Below, one piece after another: positions 15,277-24,048 of a stretch of 38,539 nt of DNA. The stretch is taken from the NCBI RefSeq assembly GCF_040096015.1, contig NZ_JBBMFO010000019.1, forward strand, positions 1-38,539. The letters are read 5' to 3'. Every line of letters starts with the position of its first letter. Within the stretch, counting starts at the first letter, position 1. Position numbers and translations under genes: made by a program. The notes beneath the pieces are model-generated. The model was given only the letters and a program-made list of their open reading frames with translations, had not been told where the DNA came from and searched no databases. Origin of the DNA: Peptoniphilus_A hominis (lineage in GTDB: Bacteria > Bacillota > Clostridia > Tissierellales > Peptoniphilaceae).

Positions 15277-15705
15277 TTGAAAAGCTACATGGCTAAAGCA
15301 AATGAAGTTGAAAGAAAATGGTATGTAATAGATGCTGAAGGCAAAGTCCTTGGTAGATTAGCATCTGAAATTGCAAGTGTTTTAAGAGGAAAGAGAAAAC
15401 CTATCTTTACACCACATGTGGACTGTGGAGATTTTGTCATCGTAATTAACGCAGACAAAGTTGTATTGACAGGCGATAAACTAAACCAAAAAATTCACGC
15501 ATATCACACTGGATATCCAGGCGGAAGAAAAGAAGTTGTTTATGCTGAAATGATGGCGAAGAGACCAGAAAAAGTTATTGAATTAGCTGTTAAGGGTATG
15601 CTTCCAAAATCAAGACTAGGCAGACAAATGATCAAGAAACTAAAGGTTTATGCAGGACCAGAACATCCACACGCTGCACAATCACCTGAAGTATATGAAT
15701 TTTAA
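15277..15705 (+). CDS. rplM: Ribosomal protein L13
   Basis: 142 residues, full length. Translation starts at TTG (15277), 9 nt after AGGAGG; this gives the family-typical MKSYMAKANEVERKWYVID start, so the internal ATG is not the start. Conserved VLGRLASEIA, FTPHVDCGDFVIVINADKV, HTGYPGG and KGMLPKSRLGRQM are present. It binds 23S rRNA early in large-subunit assembly. It is co-transcribed with rpsI, the usual gene pair. Confidence 0.97.
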   Translation: MKSYMAKANEVERKWYVIDAEGKVLGRLASEIASVLRGKRKPIFTPHVDCGDFVIVINADKVVLTGDKLNQKIHAYHTGYPGGRKEVVYAEMMAKRPEKVIELAVKGMLPKSRLGRQMIKKLKVYAGPEHPHAAQSPEVYEF

Positions 15706-15717
15706 TTGGAGGTAAGA

Positions 15718-16110
15718 ATGGATACAATACAATACAGAGGTACTGGAAGAAGAAAAAAATCCATCGCTCAAGTTAGACTTCTACCTGGCAATGGAAAATT
15801 TACAGTTAACGGAAAAGATATCGAAGAATACTTTGATTATGAAACTCTAAGAACAGTTGCAAAAGAACCACTTGAACTAACTGATACAGAAGCATCCTTT
15901 GATGTAATCGTAAAAGTTGTTGGTGGCGGATACTCAGGACAAGCTGGCGCTGTTAGACATGGCGTTGCAAGAGCACTTCTTGAAGTTGACCCTGAATACA
16001 GATCAGTTCTTAAAAAAGCAGGTTTCTTAACAAGAGATCCGAGAATGAAGGAAAGAAAGAAATACGGTCTTAAAAAAGCAAGAAGATCTCCACAATTCTC
16101 AAAAAGATAA
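15718..16110 (+). CDS. rpsI: Ribosomal protein S9
   Basis: 130 residues from the ATG at 15718, with GGAGG just upstream. The typical YRGTGRRKKSIAQVRL start, GGGYSGQAGAVRHGVARAL core and basic C-terminal tail ending KARRSPQFSKR, which reaches the decoding site, are all seen. It follows rplM by 12 nt. Confidence 0.97.
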   Translation: MDTIQYRGTGRRKKSIAQVRLLPGNGKFTVNGKDIEEYFDYETLRTVAKEPLELTDTEASFDVIVKVVGGGYSGQAGAVRHGVARALLEVDPEYRSVLKKAGFLTRDPRMKERKKYGLKKARRSPQFSKR

Positions 16111-16127
16111 TTATATATTATTTTACA

Positions 16128-16155
16128 AGAGCCTTGGCAACAGGGCTCTATTATT
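16128..16155 (+). terminator. Terminator of rplM-rpsI
   Basis: AGAGCC and GGCTCT form a stem with inner TG/CA pairing around GCAA, followed by ATTATTTT. Confidence 0.7.
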
Positions 16156-16158
16156 TTG

Positions 16159-16261
16159 CCTAAAAAAATTTGTGGAGAAATTCCTGGTAAGTCAGCGGCA
16201 ACCATCTACCAAAGAGAAGAAGCGAAGCGAACTTCGATTCGTAGCAAATGTCTGCTCTTGA
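16159..16261 (+). repeat. ~103-bp structured repeat, copy 1
   Basis: Unit of 103 bp beginning CCTAAAAAAA and ending TGTCTGCTCTTGA. It contains the shared core GTCAGCGGCAACCATCT and AAAGAGAAGAA. Hairpins GGA-GAAA-TTCC and CGAAG-CGAA-CTTCG differ in sequence from the other copies but pair again, suggesting an RNA element. Strand is assigned by the direction in which the hairpins were read. Confidence 0.8.
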
Positions 16262-16364
16262 CCTAAAAAAGTTTGCGAAGAAATTCGCTGTAAGTCAGCG
16301 GCAACCATCTGCCAAAGAGAAGAAAGGGAGGGAACTTTGATTTTTAACAGTTGTCTGCCCTTGA
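16262..16364 (+). repeat. ~103-bp structured repeat, copy 2
   Basis: Directly tandem to copy 1 with the same 103-bp period. It has the same core, a GCGAA-GAAA-TTCGC hairpin at the first position and CAAAG/CTTTG pairing at the second. It ends TGTCTGCCCTTGA just before the toxin-antitoxin promoter. Confidence 0.8.
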
Positions 16365-16380
16365 CCTAAAAATTTATCAA

Positions 16381-16409
16381 TTGACAAAAAGTTAAACAAT
16401 GTTTATACT
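16381..16409 (+). promoter_or_regulatory. Promoter and probable operator of the toxin-antitoxin pair
   Basis: TTGACA (16381-16386), a 17-bp spacer and TATACT (16404-16409). An inverted repeat TAAACAATGTTTA (16393-16405) fills the spacer and overlaps the -10 element, a good site for autorepression by the AbrB-type antitoxin. Confidence 0.75.
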
Positions 16410-16425
16410 AATTTTAGGTGATACT

Positions 16426-16761
16426 ATGAATATAACTATAAAAAAATGGGGAAATTCGCAAGGAATTATCCTACCTAAGTTAGTTTTAGATTCTCTCGGA
16501 TTCGGCATAGATGATAATTTGGACCTAGAAATTCAAAATAATAAAATTGTTTTGTCTAAAGTTCGAGAAAATTTTGATGATTTTTCTGATTTAATTCTTG
16601 AAGATTTAATAAAGGAAGGCTATGAGGGCGACGAACTTTTAAGGGAATTTAAAAGAATAAAAAATAATTTTCCTGAAGCCAGAAAAAATCTTCGCAAAGA
16701 TTTATTAGAAGAATATGAGTCTGGAGAAATGATAGACTACGAGGAACTTTTCAATGACTAA
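16426..16761 (+). CDS. AbrB/MazE-type antitoxin
   Basis: 111 residues from the ATG at 16426, which has AGGTGAT just upstream; a longer frame to 16399 would begin inside the promoter. Residues 1-45 are an AbrB/MazE swapped-hairpin DNA-binding domain (ITIKKWGNSQGIILPKLVL). The acidic helical C-terminus (DLLEEYESGEMIDYEELFND) would wrap the toxin. It neutralises the toxin encoded by the overlapping downstream gene and probably represses the operon. Confidence 0.85.
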   Translation: MNITIKKWGNSQGIILPKLVLDSLGFGIDDNLDLEIQNNKIVLSKVRENFDDFSDLILEDLIKEGYEGDELLREFKRIKNNFPEARKNLRKDLLEEYESGEMIDYEELFND

Positions 16762-17047
16762 GCTTTTACTTTCAAAATCCAGTCAAAAATTCATAAAAAA
16801 ATTAAAGGACAAGAATTTAAAAAATAAAATTAAAGAGGGCTTAGACAAAATAAAAGATGATTACACTGTAGGGCAAAGAAAAATAGGCGACTTAAAAGAT
16901 TTTTGGTCTTTGGATATTTTTTACAACAAGACTAATTATGAGATTTGCTATGAACTTATAGAAGATGATGGTCTCATAATAATTGTTGTAATGATTGGTA
17001 CGAGAGAAAATTTTTATAAAGAATTAAAAAGATATATAAAAGATTGA
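16754..17047 (+). CDS. RelE/ParE-superfamily toxin
   Basis: 97 residues, the size of RelE-type ribonucleases. It overlaps the antitoxin by 8 nt. It has a basic, lysine-rich N-terminal helix (KSSQKFIKKLKDKNLKNKI), an IGDLKDFWSLDIFY strand region and a C-terminal VVMIGTRENFYKELKRY, matching RelE/ParE topology. The likely action is ribosome-dependent mRNA cleavage or growth arrest, inferred from the family only; catalytic residues cannot be assigned without an alignment. Pairing with an AbrB-type rather than a RelB-type antitoxin is notable but known in Firmicutes. Confidence 0.82.
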   Translation: MTKLLLSKSSQKFIKKLKDKNLKNKIKEGLDKIKDDYTVGQRKIGDLKDFWSLDIFYNKTNYEICYELIEDDGLIIIVVMIGTRENFYKELKRYIKD

Positions 17048-17100
17048 TTTTATAAATTATATAATGGAAATTTTAGGGAACCTTTGGGGTCTCTTTTGCT

Positions 17101-17203
17101 TGACCTAACCCAATTTGCCAAGCAAATTGCTGGTAGGTCAGCTGCAACCATCTTCCAAAGAGAAGAAGAGGGAACTTTGATTTGCAGAGATGTCTGACCT
17201 TGA
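17101..17203 (+). repeat. ~103-bp structured repeat, copy 3
   Basis: A diverged copy of the 16159-16364 repeats on the far side of the toxin gene. It has a perfect AATTTGC-CA-AGCAAATT-type hairpin. TGACCTA (17101) can pair with TAGGTCA (17134), while AGGTCAG can pair instead with the downstream CTGACCT, giving two exclusive folds. Confidence 0.75.
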
Positions 17204-17231
17204 AATTAAATTAAATTGTTATAAAAATTTT

Positions 17232-17258
17232 GGGACCCGCCGAGGTCTCTTTTTTTAT
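17232..17258 (+). terminator. Terminator downstream of copy 3
   Basis: A GGGACC/GGTCTC stem around a six-base loop, followed by a run of eight T residues. Confidence 0.8.
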
Positions 17259-17333
17259 TTATTTAATCGACCTTACTTCTACACTTTACTTTATATTTGA
17301 TGTATAATATGTAAAACTAAAAGGGAGGAAAAC

Positions 17334-20300
17334 ATGAAAAAGTTTAAGAGAATTTTAGTAGCAAATCGTGGGGAAATTGCCATTAGAATATTTAGGGCAG
17401 CGAGAGAATTGGGGATTCGCTCTGTTGCAATTTATTCTGAAGAAGATAGACTTGCCCTTTTTAGGACTAAGGCAGACGAGTCTTATCTAATTGGCGTGGG
17501 CAAATCACCTCTCGATGCCTATCTTGATATTGACGAAATTATTAGTCTTGCCAAGAAAAAGGGCGTTGATGCAATTCATCCAGGCTATGGATTTTTGTCT
17601 GAAAATCCAGAATTTGCAAGAAAGTGTGAAGAAGAGGGAATAACTTTTATTGGTCCCAAGTCTGAAGTCATGGAAAAGCTTGGCGACAAAATAACTTCAA
17701 AGATTGTGGCAAAGGAAGCTGGCGTTGCCACTATTCCTGGTATTGAAAAGCCAATAAAAAATGAAGAAGAGGCTCTCTTATTTGCAAAATCCTGCGGCTA
17801 TCCTGTAATGATTAAGGCTGCAGCTGGCGGCGGCGGCAGAGGAATGAGAATTGCCCAGAGTGAAGATGAACTTTTAGAAAAGTTTGAATCTGCAAAGAAT
17901 GAAGCCCAAAAAGCCTTTGGCGATGATTCAATGTTCATCGAAAAATATCTTCACAAGCCAAAACACATTGAAGTACAAATTTTAGGCGACGAGTATGGCA
18001 ACATCGTTCATCTCTACGAAAGGGACTGCTCAATTCAAAGGCGTCACCAAAAGGTAATTGAATACACTCCTGCCTTTTCTCTTCCAAAGGAACTCAGGGA
18101 AGAAATTTGCCAAGATGCCCTAAAGATTGCCAGGTCCATTGGCTATTCCAATGCAGGTACTGTAGAATTTTTAGTTGACTCCAAGGGCGACCACTTCTTT
18201 ATAGAGGTAAATCCAAGAGTGCAAGTGGAACACACAGTCACAGAAATGTGCACAGACATTGACATTGTGCAGTCACAAATTTTAATTGCTATGGGCTACA
18301 AGCTTGACAGCGACGAAATTGGCATCAAGAGTCAAGATTCCATTGAGCACAGAGGTTTTTCTATTCAATGTCGTGTGACAACTGAAGATCCTCTAAATAA
18401 TTTTATGCCTGACACTGGTCAAATTAATTTATATAGGTCATCTTCAGGTTTTGGTGTAAGGCTTGACGGTGGCAACGGCTTTACTGGAGCTGTCATCTCT
18501 CCTTATTACGACTCACTTCTTGTCAAGGTCATCACTGAAGCAAGGACTTGGAAGGACACAATTAGAAAGGCAAAGAGGTCTTTATCTGAACTTAAGGTTG
18601 GAGGAGTAAAGACCAATATTGGATTTTTGTTAAATGTTTTAAATACAAAAGAATTTCAAGAGGGAACTTGCGACACTGGCTTTATAGAAGAACATCCGGA
18701 GTTATTTGAAATAAAATCATCTAAGGACAAAGAGTTGAGGCTCATGAAAATTATTGGCGAAAAAGTTGTCAACGACTCTAAGGCTTTAGAAAAGAATTTT
18801 GATGTGCCACAGGTACCAGACTTTGAAAGGAAAAGTTTTGAAGGTTACAAGCAAATTTTTGACAAGCTTGGCGGAGAAGGTTTAAAGAAACATATTTTGG
18901 AAGAGAAAAAACTTCTCTTGACAGATACAACTATGCGTGACGCTCACCAATCTCTCATGGCTACAAGAATGAGGACTATTGACCTTGTTAAGATTGCTGA
19001 AGCTTTAAACTACAACATGGATAAGTTGTTCTCTGTGGAAATGTGGGGCGGTGCAACTTTTGATGTAGCTTACAGATTTTTGCACGAAGATCCTTGGGAA
19101 AGACTAAAAATTTTGCGTGAAAAAATGCCAAATATGCTTTTGCAAATGTTAATTCGTGGCAACAACACTGTTGGCTACAAAAATTATCCCGACAATGTTG
19201 TTGTAAAATTCATAAAAGAATCTTCAAAAAATGGAATTGATTTGTTTAGGATCTTTGACTCCCTTAACTGGCTGCCAGGCATGCAACTTTCCATTGACGA
19301 GGTTCTTAAAAATGACAAGATTGCAGAGGCAACTATGTGCTACACTGGCGACATCCTAGACGAATATAGGGACAAGTATTCTATAAAATATTATGTGGAC
19401 TTTGCCAAGGAACTTGAAAAGACAGGAGCCCACATCATTGGCATAAAGGATATGTCTGGGCTATTAAAGCCTTATGCAGCCAAGAAGTTAATTAAAAACT
19501 TGAAGGAAGAAATTGGCCTTCCAATTCACCTTCACACTCACGACACAACAGGCAATGGCGTTGCAACAATTTTGCAAGCAACAGAAGCTGGAGTTGACAT
19601 TGTCGACACAGCAGTAAACTCTATGAGTGGACTAACTTCACAGCCTGCCCTAAACTCTGTTGTGGCTGCCCTTAAAAATACTGACAGGGACACAGAAATT
19701 GATCTCGACAAGGCTGAAGACATTTCAAAATATTGGGCAGCAGTAAGACCTGTCTATGCAAACTTTGAATCTGATTTAAAGTCAGGAACTACAGAAATTT
19801 ATAAGTATGAAATTCCTGGCGGTCAATATTCAAACTTAAAGCCACAAGTAGAATCCTTTGGACTTGGCCACAAGTTTAAGGATGTAAAGGAAATGTACAA
19901 GAAAGTCAACGAAATGGTTGGGGACATAGTTAAGGTTACTCCTTCATCAAAAATGGTTGGAGACTTTGCAATTTTCATGGTGCAAAATGAACTTACTCCA
20001 GAAAATATTTTAGATAAGGGCAAAAATCTTGACTATCCAGATTCTGTTATGACTTACTTTAGGGGCATGATGGGTCAACCTTACGGAGGCTTCCCAAAGG
20101 ATTTGCAAGATATGATTTTAAAGGGAGAAAAGCCTATTACAAAAAGACCTGGCCAGCTTCTTCCTGATGAAGATTTTGATGCCATCAAAAAACATTTGGA
20201 AGACAAGGGCATAGAGCCAAGTGAAGAGGACTTAATTTCTTCTGCCCTTTATCCAAAGGTCTTTGACGACTACATCGACTATATAAAAGAAAATGGAGAA

Positions 20301-20759
20301 GTTACACACATTGGCTCTGATGTATTTTTCCACGGACTAATGGAAGGGGAATCCACAGAAATTTCCATTGAAGAGGGAAAAACTTTAATCGTAAGCCTAA
20401 TTGAAGTTGGAAAACTTTTAGAAAATGGCACGAGGAATCTAACCTTTGAAATAAATGGCTCAAGAAGAACTATTAATATCAAGGACGAAACTGTTAAGAG
20501 CGGAGAAATTTCTAGTGAGGAAAAAATTTATGCAGATCCAAAAAATGAAAGGGAAGTTGGCTCTTCTATTCCAGGAAAGATTGTAAAGGTCCTTGTAAGT
20601 GAAGGTGAAAAAGTCAAAAAGGGCGACAAATTATTTATAGCTGAGGCCATGAAGATGGAGACAAATATCCTTGCAAACATTGACGGAAAAGTTAAGGATA
20701 TCTTTGTAAGAGAAGGCGACATGGTGGAAAGTGGCGAGCTACTTTTGTCCTTTGAATAA
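17334..20759 (+). CDS. pyc: Pyruvate carboxylase
   Basis: 1141 residues, the usual single-chain length. Residues 1-450 are biotin carboxylase (VANRGEIAIRIFRAARELG, ATP-grasp AAAGGGGRGMR, EVNPRVQVEHTVTEM). Residues ~520-800 are the carboxyltransferase barrel (LLLTDTTMRDAHQSLMATRM, LHTHDTTGNGVATILQATEA). A PYC/OADA linker domain follows, and a C-terminal biotinyl domain carries the AEAMKMETN motif with biotinylated Lys1107. It makes oxaloacetate from pyruvate, HCO3- and ATP for anaplerosis or a reductive C4 route. A TATAAT at 17303-17308 and GGGAGG at ~17322 set its transcription and start. It has no operon partner, as the next gene is a PspC protein. Confidence 0.96.
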   Translation: MKKFKRILVANRGEIAIRIFRAARELGIRSVAIYSEEDRLALFRTKADESYLIGVGKSPLDAYLDIDEIISLAKKKGVDAIHPGYGFLSENPEFARKCEEEGITFIGPKSEVMEKLGDKITSKIVAKEAGVATIPGIEKPIKNEEEALLFAKSCGYPVMIKAAAGGGGRGMRIAQSEDELLEKFESAKNEAQKAFGDDSMFIEKYLHKPKHIEVQILGDEYGNIVHLYERDCSIQRRHQKVIEYTPAFSLPKELREEICQDALKIARSIGYSNAGTVEFLVDSKGDHFFIEVNPRVQVEHTVTEMCTDIDIVQSQILIAMGYKLDSDEIGIKSQDSIEHRGFSIQCRVTTEDPLNNFMPDTGQINLYRSSSGFGVRLDGGNGFTGAVISPYYDSLLVKVITEARTWKDTIRKAKRSLSELKVGGVKTNIGFLLNVLNTKEFQEGTCDTGFIEEHPELFEIKSSKDKELRLMKIIGEKVVNDSKALEKNFDVPQVPDFERKSFEGYKQIFDKLGGEGLKKHILEEKKLLLTDTTMRDAHQSLMATRMRTIDLVKIAEALNYNMDKLFSVEMWGGATFDVAYRFLHEDPWERLKILREKMPNMLLQMLIRGNNTVGYKNYPDNVVVKFIKESSKNGIDLFRIFDSLNWLPGMQLSIDEVLKNDKIAEATMCYTGDILDEYRDKYSIKYYVDFAKELEKTGAHIIGIKDMSGLLKPYAAKKLIKNLKEEIGLPIHLHTHDTTGNGVATILQATEAGVDIVDTAVNSMSGLTSQPALNSVVAALKNTDRDTEIDLDKAEDISKYWAAVRPVYANFESDLKSGTTEIYKYEIPGGQYSNLKPQVESFGLGHKFKDVKEMYKKVNEMVGDIVKVTPSSKMVGDFAIFMVQNELTPENILDKGKNLDYPDSVMTYFRGMMGQPYGGFPKDLQDMILKGEKPITKRPGQLLPDEDFDAIKKHLEDKGIEPSEEDLISSALYPKVFDDYIDYIKENGEVTHIGSDVFFHGLMEGESTEISIEEGKTLIVSLIEVGKLLENGTRNLTFEINGSRRTINIKDETVKSGEISSEEKIYADPKNEREVGSSIPGKIVKVLVSEGEKVKKGDKLFIAEAMKMETNILANIDGKVKDIFVREGDMVESGELLLSFE

Positions 20760-20823
20760 AAAATTTCATCTTGGGTAAAATTTTTGTGAATAGATTTTAT
20801 TTTAAAGTCAAAGGAAGTGTGAA

Positions 20824-21135
20824 ATGAAGAAACTTTATAGGTCGCGAAAGGATAGAGTCTTGGCAGGCGTCTGTGGCGGCATAGCTGAATATTTGGGCAT
20901 TGACTCTACAATTGTTAGGCTGATTACCTTTTTGTTAATAGTGCCTGGCGGACTTAGTATTTGGGTTTACATTGCCCTTGCCATTATCATTCCATCTGAG
21001 CCCTATGGCAATAGGATAGATGATAGCTACGGCGAAAAGTTCAAAGAGCCTTACCAAAAAGAAAAGCACTACGAAGAAAATTACAGAGATATTTATGAAG
21101 AACAAAAGAAAAAATCTGATGAAGATTTTTATTGA
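20824..21135 (+). CDS. PspC-domain membrane protein
   Basis: 103 residues. The N-terminal 60 residues form a PspC domain (SRKDRVLAGVCGGIAEYLGI, one transmembrane helix around FLLIVPGGLSIWVYIALAIII), followed by a charged, Tyr/Glu-rich cytoplasmic tail. PspC proteins act in membrane-stress responses, but no PspA or LiaR partner is adjacent. It is preceded by GGAAGTG and followed by a terminator, so it is probably transcribed on its own. Confidence 0.9.
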   Translation: MKKLYRSRKDRVLAGVCGGIAEYLGIDSTIVRLITFLLIVPGGLSIWVYIALAIIIPSEPYGNRIDDSYGEKFKEPYQKEKHYEENYRDIYEEQKKKSDEDFY

Positions 21136-21137
21136 GA

Positions 21138-21162
21138 AGGGGTCCAGGAGGACCTCTTTTTT
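21138..21162 (+). terminator. Terminator after pspC-like gene
   Basis: A GGGGTCC/GGACCTC stem with a short AGGA loop, then six T residues, 4 nt after the stop. Confidence 0.85.
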
Positions 21163-21281
21163 AGTGAAAAAAATTTTTAAAAAGTTTATAAAAATTTTTG
21201 AGAATCATAGAAAATCTTAGCCTAAATTATTTTCTGTATTTAATTCTAATTTATTGATACAATAAAGGCGAGGTGTTGTAA

Positions 21282-23465
21282 TTGATTACTCTTGAAGGAA
21301 TTGTGGAGAGAATTATTTTTAGAAATGAAGAAAATGGCTACACTGTTGCCAAGATAACTTCAACTGATGGTGACCTTGTCATAGTGGGCTCTGCTACAAT
21401 TTTTAAGACAAATTTAAAATATAAATTCACAGGAGATTTTACATATCACAATAAATACGGCGAGCAGTTTGCCTTTGTGGAAATGGAAGAAGTCATGCCC
21501 GAGGGAGAAGCTGCCATAATCTCTTACCTTTCAAGTGCAAATATACCTCATGTTGGCGAAAAAATGGCAGAGCGAATTGTAAATAAATTTAAGGACGAAA
21601 CTCTTGATGTAATAGAAAAAAATCCTGAAAGGCTTTTGTCTGTGGAAGGCATTGGTAAAAAGAAATATAGGGATATAAAGGAAGAACTGGACAAGCAATA
21701 TGGCATGAGAAAAATTTTCTTATATTTTTCCAAGTACAACCTGCCTGCTTCTGTGATTTTAAAAATTTACAAGGAGTATGGCGAAGAGTCCATAGAGCTT
21801 GTAAGGAGAAATCCCTACGATTTAATTGGCAGTGTTAGAGGCATCGGTTTTAAAAAGGCCGATGAGATTGCAGAGAGCCTTGGCATAGAAAGGGATTCTG
21901 ATTTTAGAAAAATTGCAGGCCTAAAGTACGCCCTCATGCTTGCCAATAGAGATGGGCACACCTATCTTCCTCTGGATAAATTAGTTAGGGCATCGGAAAA
22001 AATTTTGGGCTTAAATTTTGAAGATAGAGATGACCTTGCAAGGACCCTAAGTCTTGAGAAAAACTTTTTTGTGGAAAGAGATGGCGATGACTACAACTGC
22101 TATATTGCAAGATACCTGGCTGCAGAAAATTATGTGGCAGGAAAGCTTAATGATTTAAATATTTCCTTTGAGGAAGAAATTGACATAGACAAAAAAATTT
22201 CTGAGACAGAAAAATTTAGGGAGATTGAGCTTTCAAAGACTCAGAGAAGGGCTGTGAAAGAGGCAATAAATAGGGGAGTCTTTGTCATAACTGGTGGACC
22301 TGGTACGGGAAAGACTACCACCCTAAAGGTCTTAATCGACATCTTTGAGTCCATGAATAAGGTCATAAAGCTTGCTGCACCTACAGGCAGGGCTGCCAAG
22401 AGGATGAAAGAGCAAACTGGTCGTGACGCCTTTACCATTCACAAGCTTCTTGAAATTGGCTTTGCAGGAGACCTGGGCTTTTCAAATATTGAAGAGCTTG
22501 AATGCGATGTTTTGATTCTAGATGAAGTGTCCATGGTGGATATTCTTCTCATGGAAACACTTTTAAAGTCCATTGAAAGTCCAACTAGACTTATTTTAGT
22601 TGGCGACAAAGATCAACTGCCATCTGTTGGGGCAGGAAATGTCCTTGCCGATATTTTAAAGTCAGGCGTAATTGAGTCTGTGAACCTGGAAGAAATATTT
22701 AGGCAGTCAGAGGAGTCTATGATTGTAAAAAATGCTCACCTAATCAATAAGGGCGAGATGCCAATTTTAAATGTGGGCGACTTCTTTATGATTGCTGAAA
22801 GAGGAGAGGTCAAGGGTCTTGAAATTATTAAGGACCTAGTAAAGACTAGACTTCCCAATTATTTTAATGTAAGTGAAAGTGAAGTCCAGGTTTTGACTCC
22901 AACAAAAAAGGGAAATCACGGCACTCTTAATCTCAATAAGGTTCTCCAAGACCACTTAAATAAAAATGAAGACTGCATAGAAGTCCTAGGCAAAAAATTT
23001 AAGCTTGGCGACAGAGTTCTTCAGACAAAAAATAATTATGAGCTTGAGTCAAAGATTGAAAATGAATTTTATGAGGACAGACAAAAGGGAGTCTTCAATG
23101 GCGACTTAGGTTACATTTCAAAAATTGACAAGGAAAATAAAAAGCTTACAGTGGTCTTTGACGATGTGAGAAGCGTGGAATATTCAAGTGAGAACTTAGA
23201 CGAGCTGGCACTTGCCTATGCCATGACTATCCACAAGTCTCAGGGCAGTGAATTTCCTGTAGTTGTAATTCCCCTTTACCGGGCAGCGCCAATGCTACTT
23301 ACTAGAAATTTAATTTACACAGCTATAACTCGTGCATCAAAGGCAGTGGTCTTAGTTGGTCAAAGTGAGTACCTTGTGAAGATGATTGAAAATAATAAAA
23401 CTGTAAAGAGATATTCTAACTTGGCAGAAAAATTGAGGAAGCAAAATGAAGTTAATGGAAAATAA
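21282..23465 (+). CDS. recD2: RecD2-type ATP-dependent DNA helicase
   Basis: 727 residues starting at TTG (21282); an in-frame stop lies directly upstream, so no earlier start exists, and AGGTG is at good distance. The N-terminal OB-like segment (MITLEGIVERIIFRNEENGY) and helix-hairpin-helix repeats (NPERLLSVEGIGKKKYRDI, NPYDLIGSVRGIGFKKADEI) mark RecD2 as opposed to RecBCD RecD. Walker A GGPGTGKTTTLKVLI is near residue 338, Walker B VLILDEVSMVD follows, and motif VI is AMTIHKSQGSEFPVVVIP. It is a 5'-3' helicase used in replication-fork and repair processes. The 3' end overlaps comFC by 20 nt. Confidence 0.95.
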   Translation: MITLEGIVERIIFRNEENGYTVAKITSTDGDLVIVGSATIFKTNLKYKFTGDFTYHNKYGEQFAFVEMEEVMPEGEAAIISYLSSANIPHVGEKMAERIVNKFKDETLDVIEKNPERLLSVEGIGKKKYRDIKEELDKQYGMRKIFLYFSKYNLPASVILKIYKEYGEESIELVRRNPYDLIGSVRGIGFKKADEIAESLGIERDSDFRKIAGLKYALMLANRDGHTYLPLDKLVRASEKILGLNFEDRDDLARTLSLEKNFFVERDGDDYNCYIARYLAAENYVAGKLNDLNISFEEEIDIDKKISETEKFREIELSKTQRRAVKEAINRGVFVITGGPGTGKTTTLKVLIDIFESMNKVIKLAAPTGRAAKRMKEQTGRDAFTIHKLLEIGFAGDLGFSNIEELECDVLILDEVSMVDILLMETLLKSIESPTRLILVGDKDQLPSVGAGNVLADILKSGVIESVNLEEIFRQSEESMIVKNAHLINKGEMPILNVGDFFMIAERGEVKGLEIIKDLVKTRLPNYFNVSESEVQVLTPTKKGNHGTLNLNKVLQDHLNKNEDCIEVLGKKFKLGDRVLQTKNNYELESKIENEFYEDRQKGVFNGDLGYISKIDKENKKLTVVFDDVRSVEYSSENLDELALAYAMTIHKSQGSEFPVVVIPLYRAAPMLLTRNLIYTAITRASKAVVLVGQSEYLVKMIENNKTVKRYSNLAEKLRKQNEVNGK

Positions 23466-24048
23466 TTGCCCCCTCTGCGGAAAAATTGTAAAAAATTATG
23501 GACTTTGCCCTGCTTGCTATGAGCTTGTCAACAAAAATCCAACCTTTTACTATGACATAGAGGGGCTTGACGATTTAATTGTTGCATCAACTTATGCTGG
23601 CATAATGAGAAGGCTCATAATCGACTTTAAATTTAAGGGCAAGCTCTCCTATGGAGAAATTATTTCTGAAATTATGATAGAAAAACTTTTGGAGAGAAAT
23701 TTATCTGAAGTAGTTTTGACTTTTGTCCCCATGCACCCTCGCCGAGAAAGGGAAAGAGGCTACAATCAATCGAAGATTTTGGCAGAGACTATTGCAAAGA
23801 AACTTGATTTAAAGTGCCAAGAAGTCTTTGAAAAAGTTAAGGACACAAAATTTCAAGTAGGTCTAAAAAAAGACCAGCGTCAAGAAAATTTAAAAAATGC
23901 CTTTGAAGTAATAAAAGTTCCAGAGGAAATAATAATTGTAGACGATGTAATAACTACAGGCACAACTATTTCTGAACTTGTAAAAGTTGCCAAGGCTTCT
24001 GGCATAAAAAAAGTGACTGCACTTATTGCAGCCACAGAAATTGCCTAA
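23446..24048 (+). CDS. comFC: ComFC-family phosphoribosyltransferase-like protein
   Basis: 200 residues. The start at 23446 is inside the recD2 3' end and has GAGGAAG upstream. An N-terminal zinc finger (CPLCGKIV...CPACYE) precedes a PRTase domain with VPMHPRRERERGYNQSKILA and the PRPP loop IIIVDDVITTGTTISEL. ComFC helps take up single-stranded DNA in competent bacteria; ComFA, its usual partner, is not adjacent, and the RecD2 overlap suggests a DNA-processing link. The stop overlaps the convergent YihY-type gene by 4 nt. Confidence 0.9.
   Translation: MKLMENNCPLCGKIVKNYGLCPACYELVNKNPTFYYDIEGLDDLIVASTYAGIMRRLIIDFKFKGKLSYGEIISEIMIEKLLERNLSEVVLTFVPMHPRRERERGYNQSKILAETIAKKLDLKCQEVFEKVKDTKFQVGLKKDQRQENLKNAFEVIKVPEEIIIVDDVITTGTTISELVKVAKASGIKKVTALIAATEIA

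Noticed and set aside
16248..16340. A 30-codon frame starting ATGTCTGCTCTTGACC that crosses from repeat copy 1 into copy 2
   Set aside because: It has no ribosome site, lies across the repeat boundary, and other frames of the repeats are equally open; the 103-bp period is not a multiple of three, so protein coding is unlikely.
16159..16364. The GGCAACC core as a SAM-I (S-box) riboswitch
   Set aside because: Only the short GCAACC string agrees; the other conserved S-box segments and the required helices are missing, and no methionine or sulfur gene is downstream.
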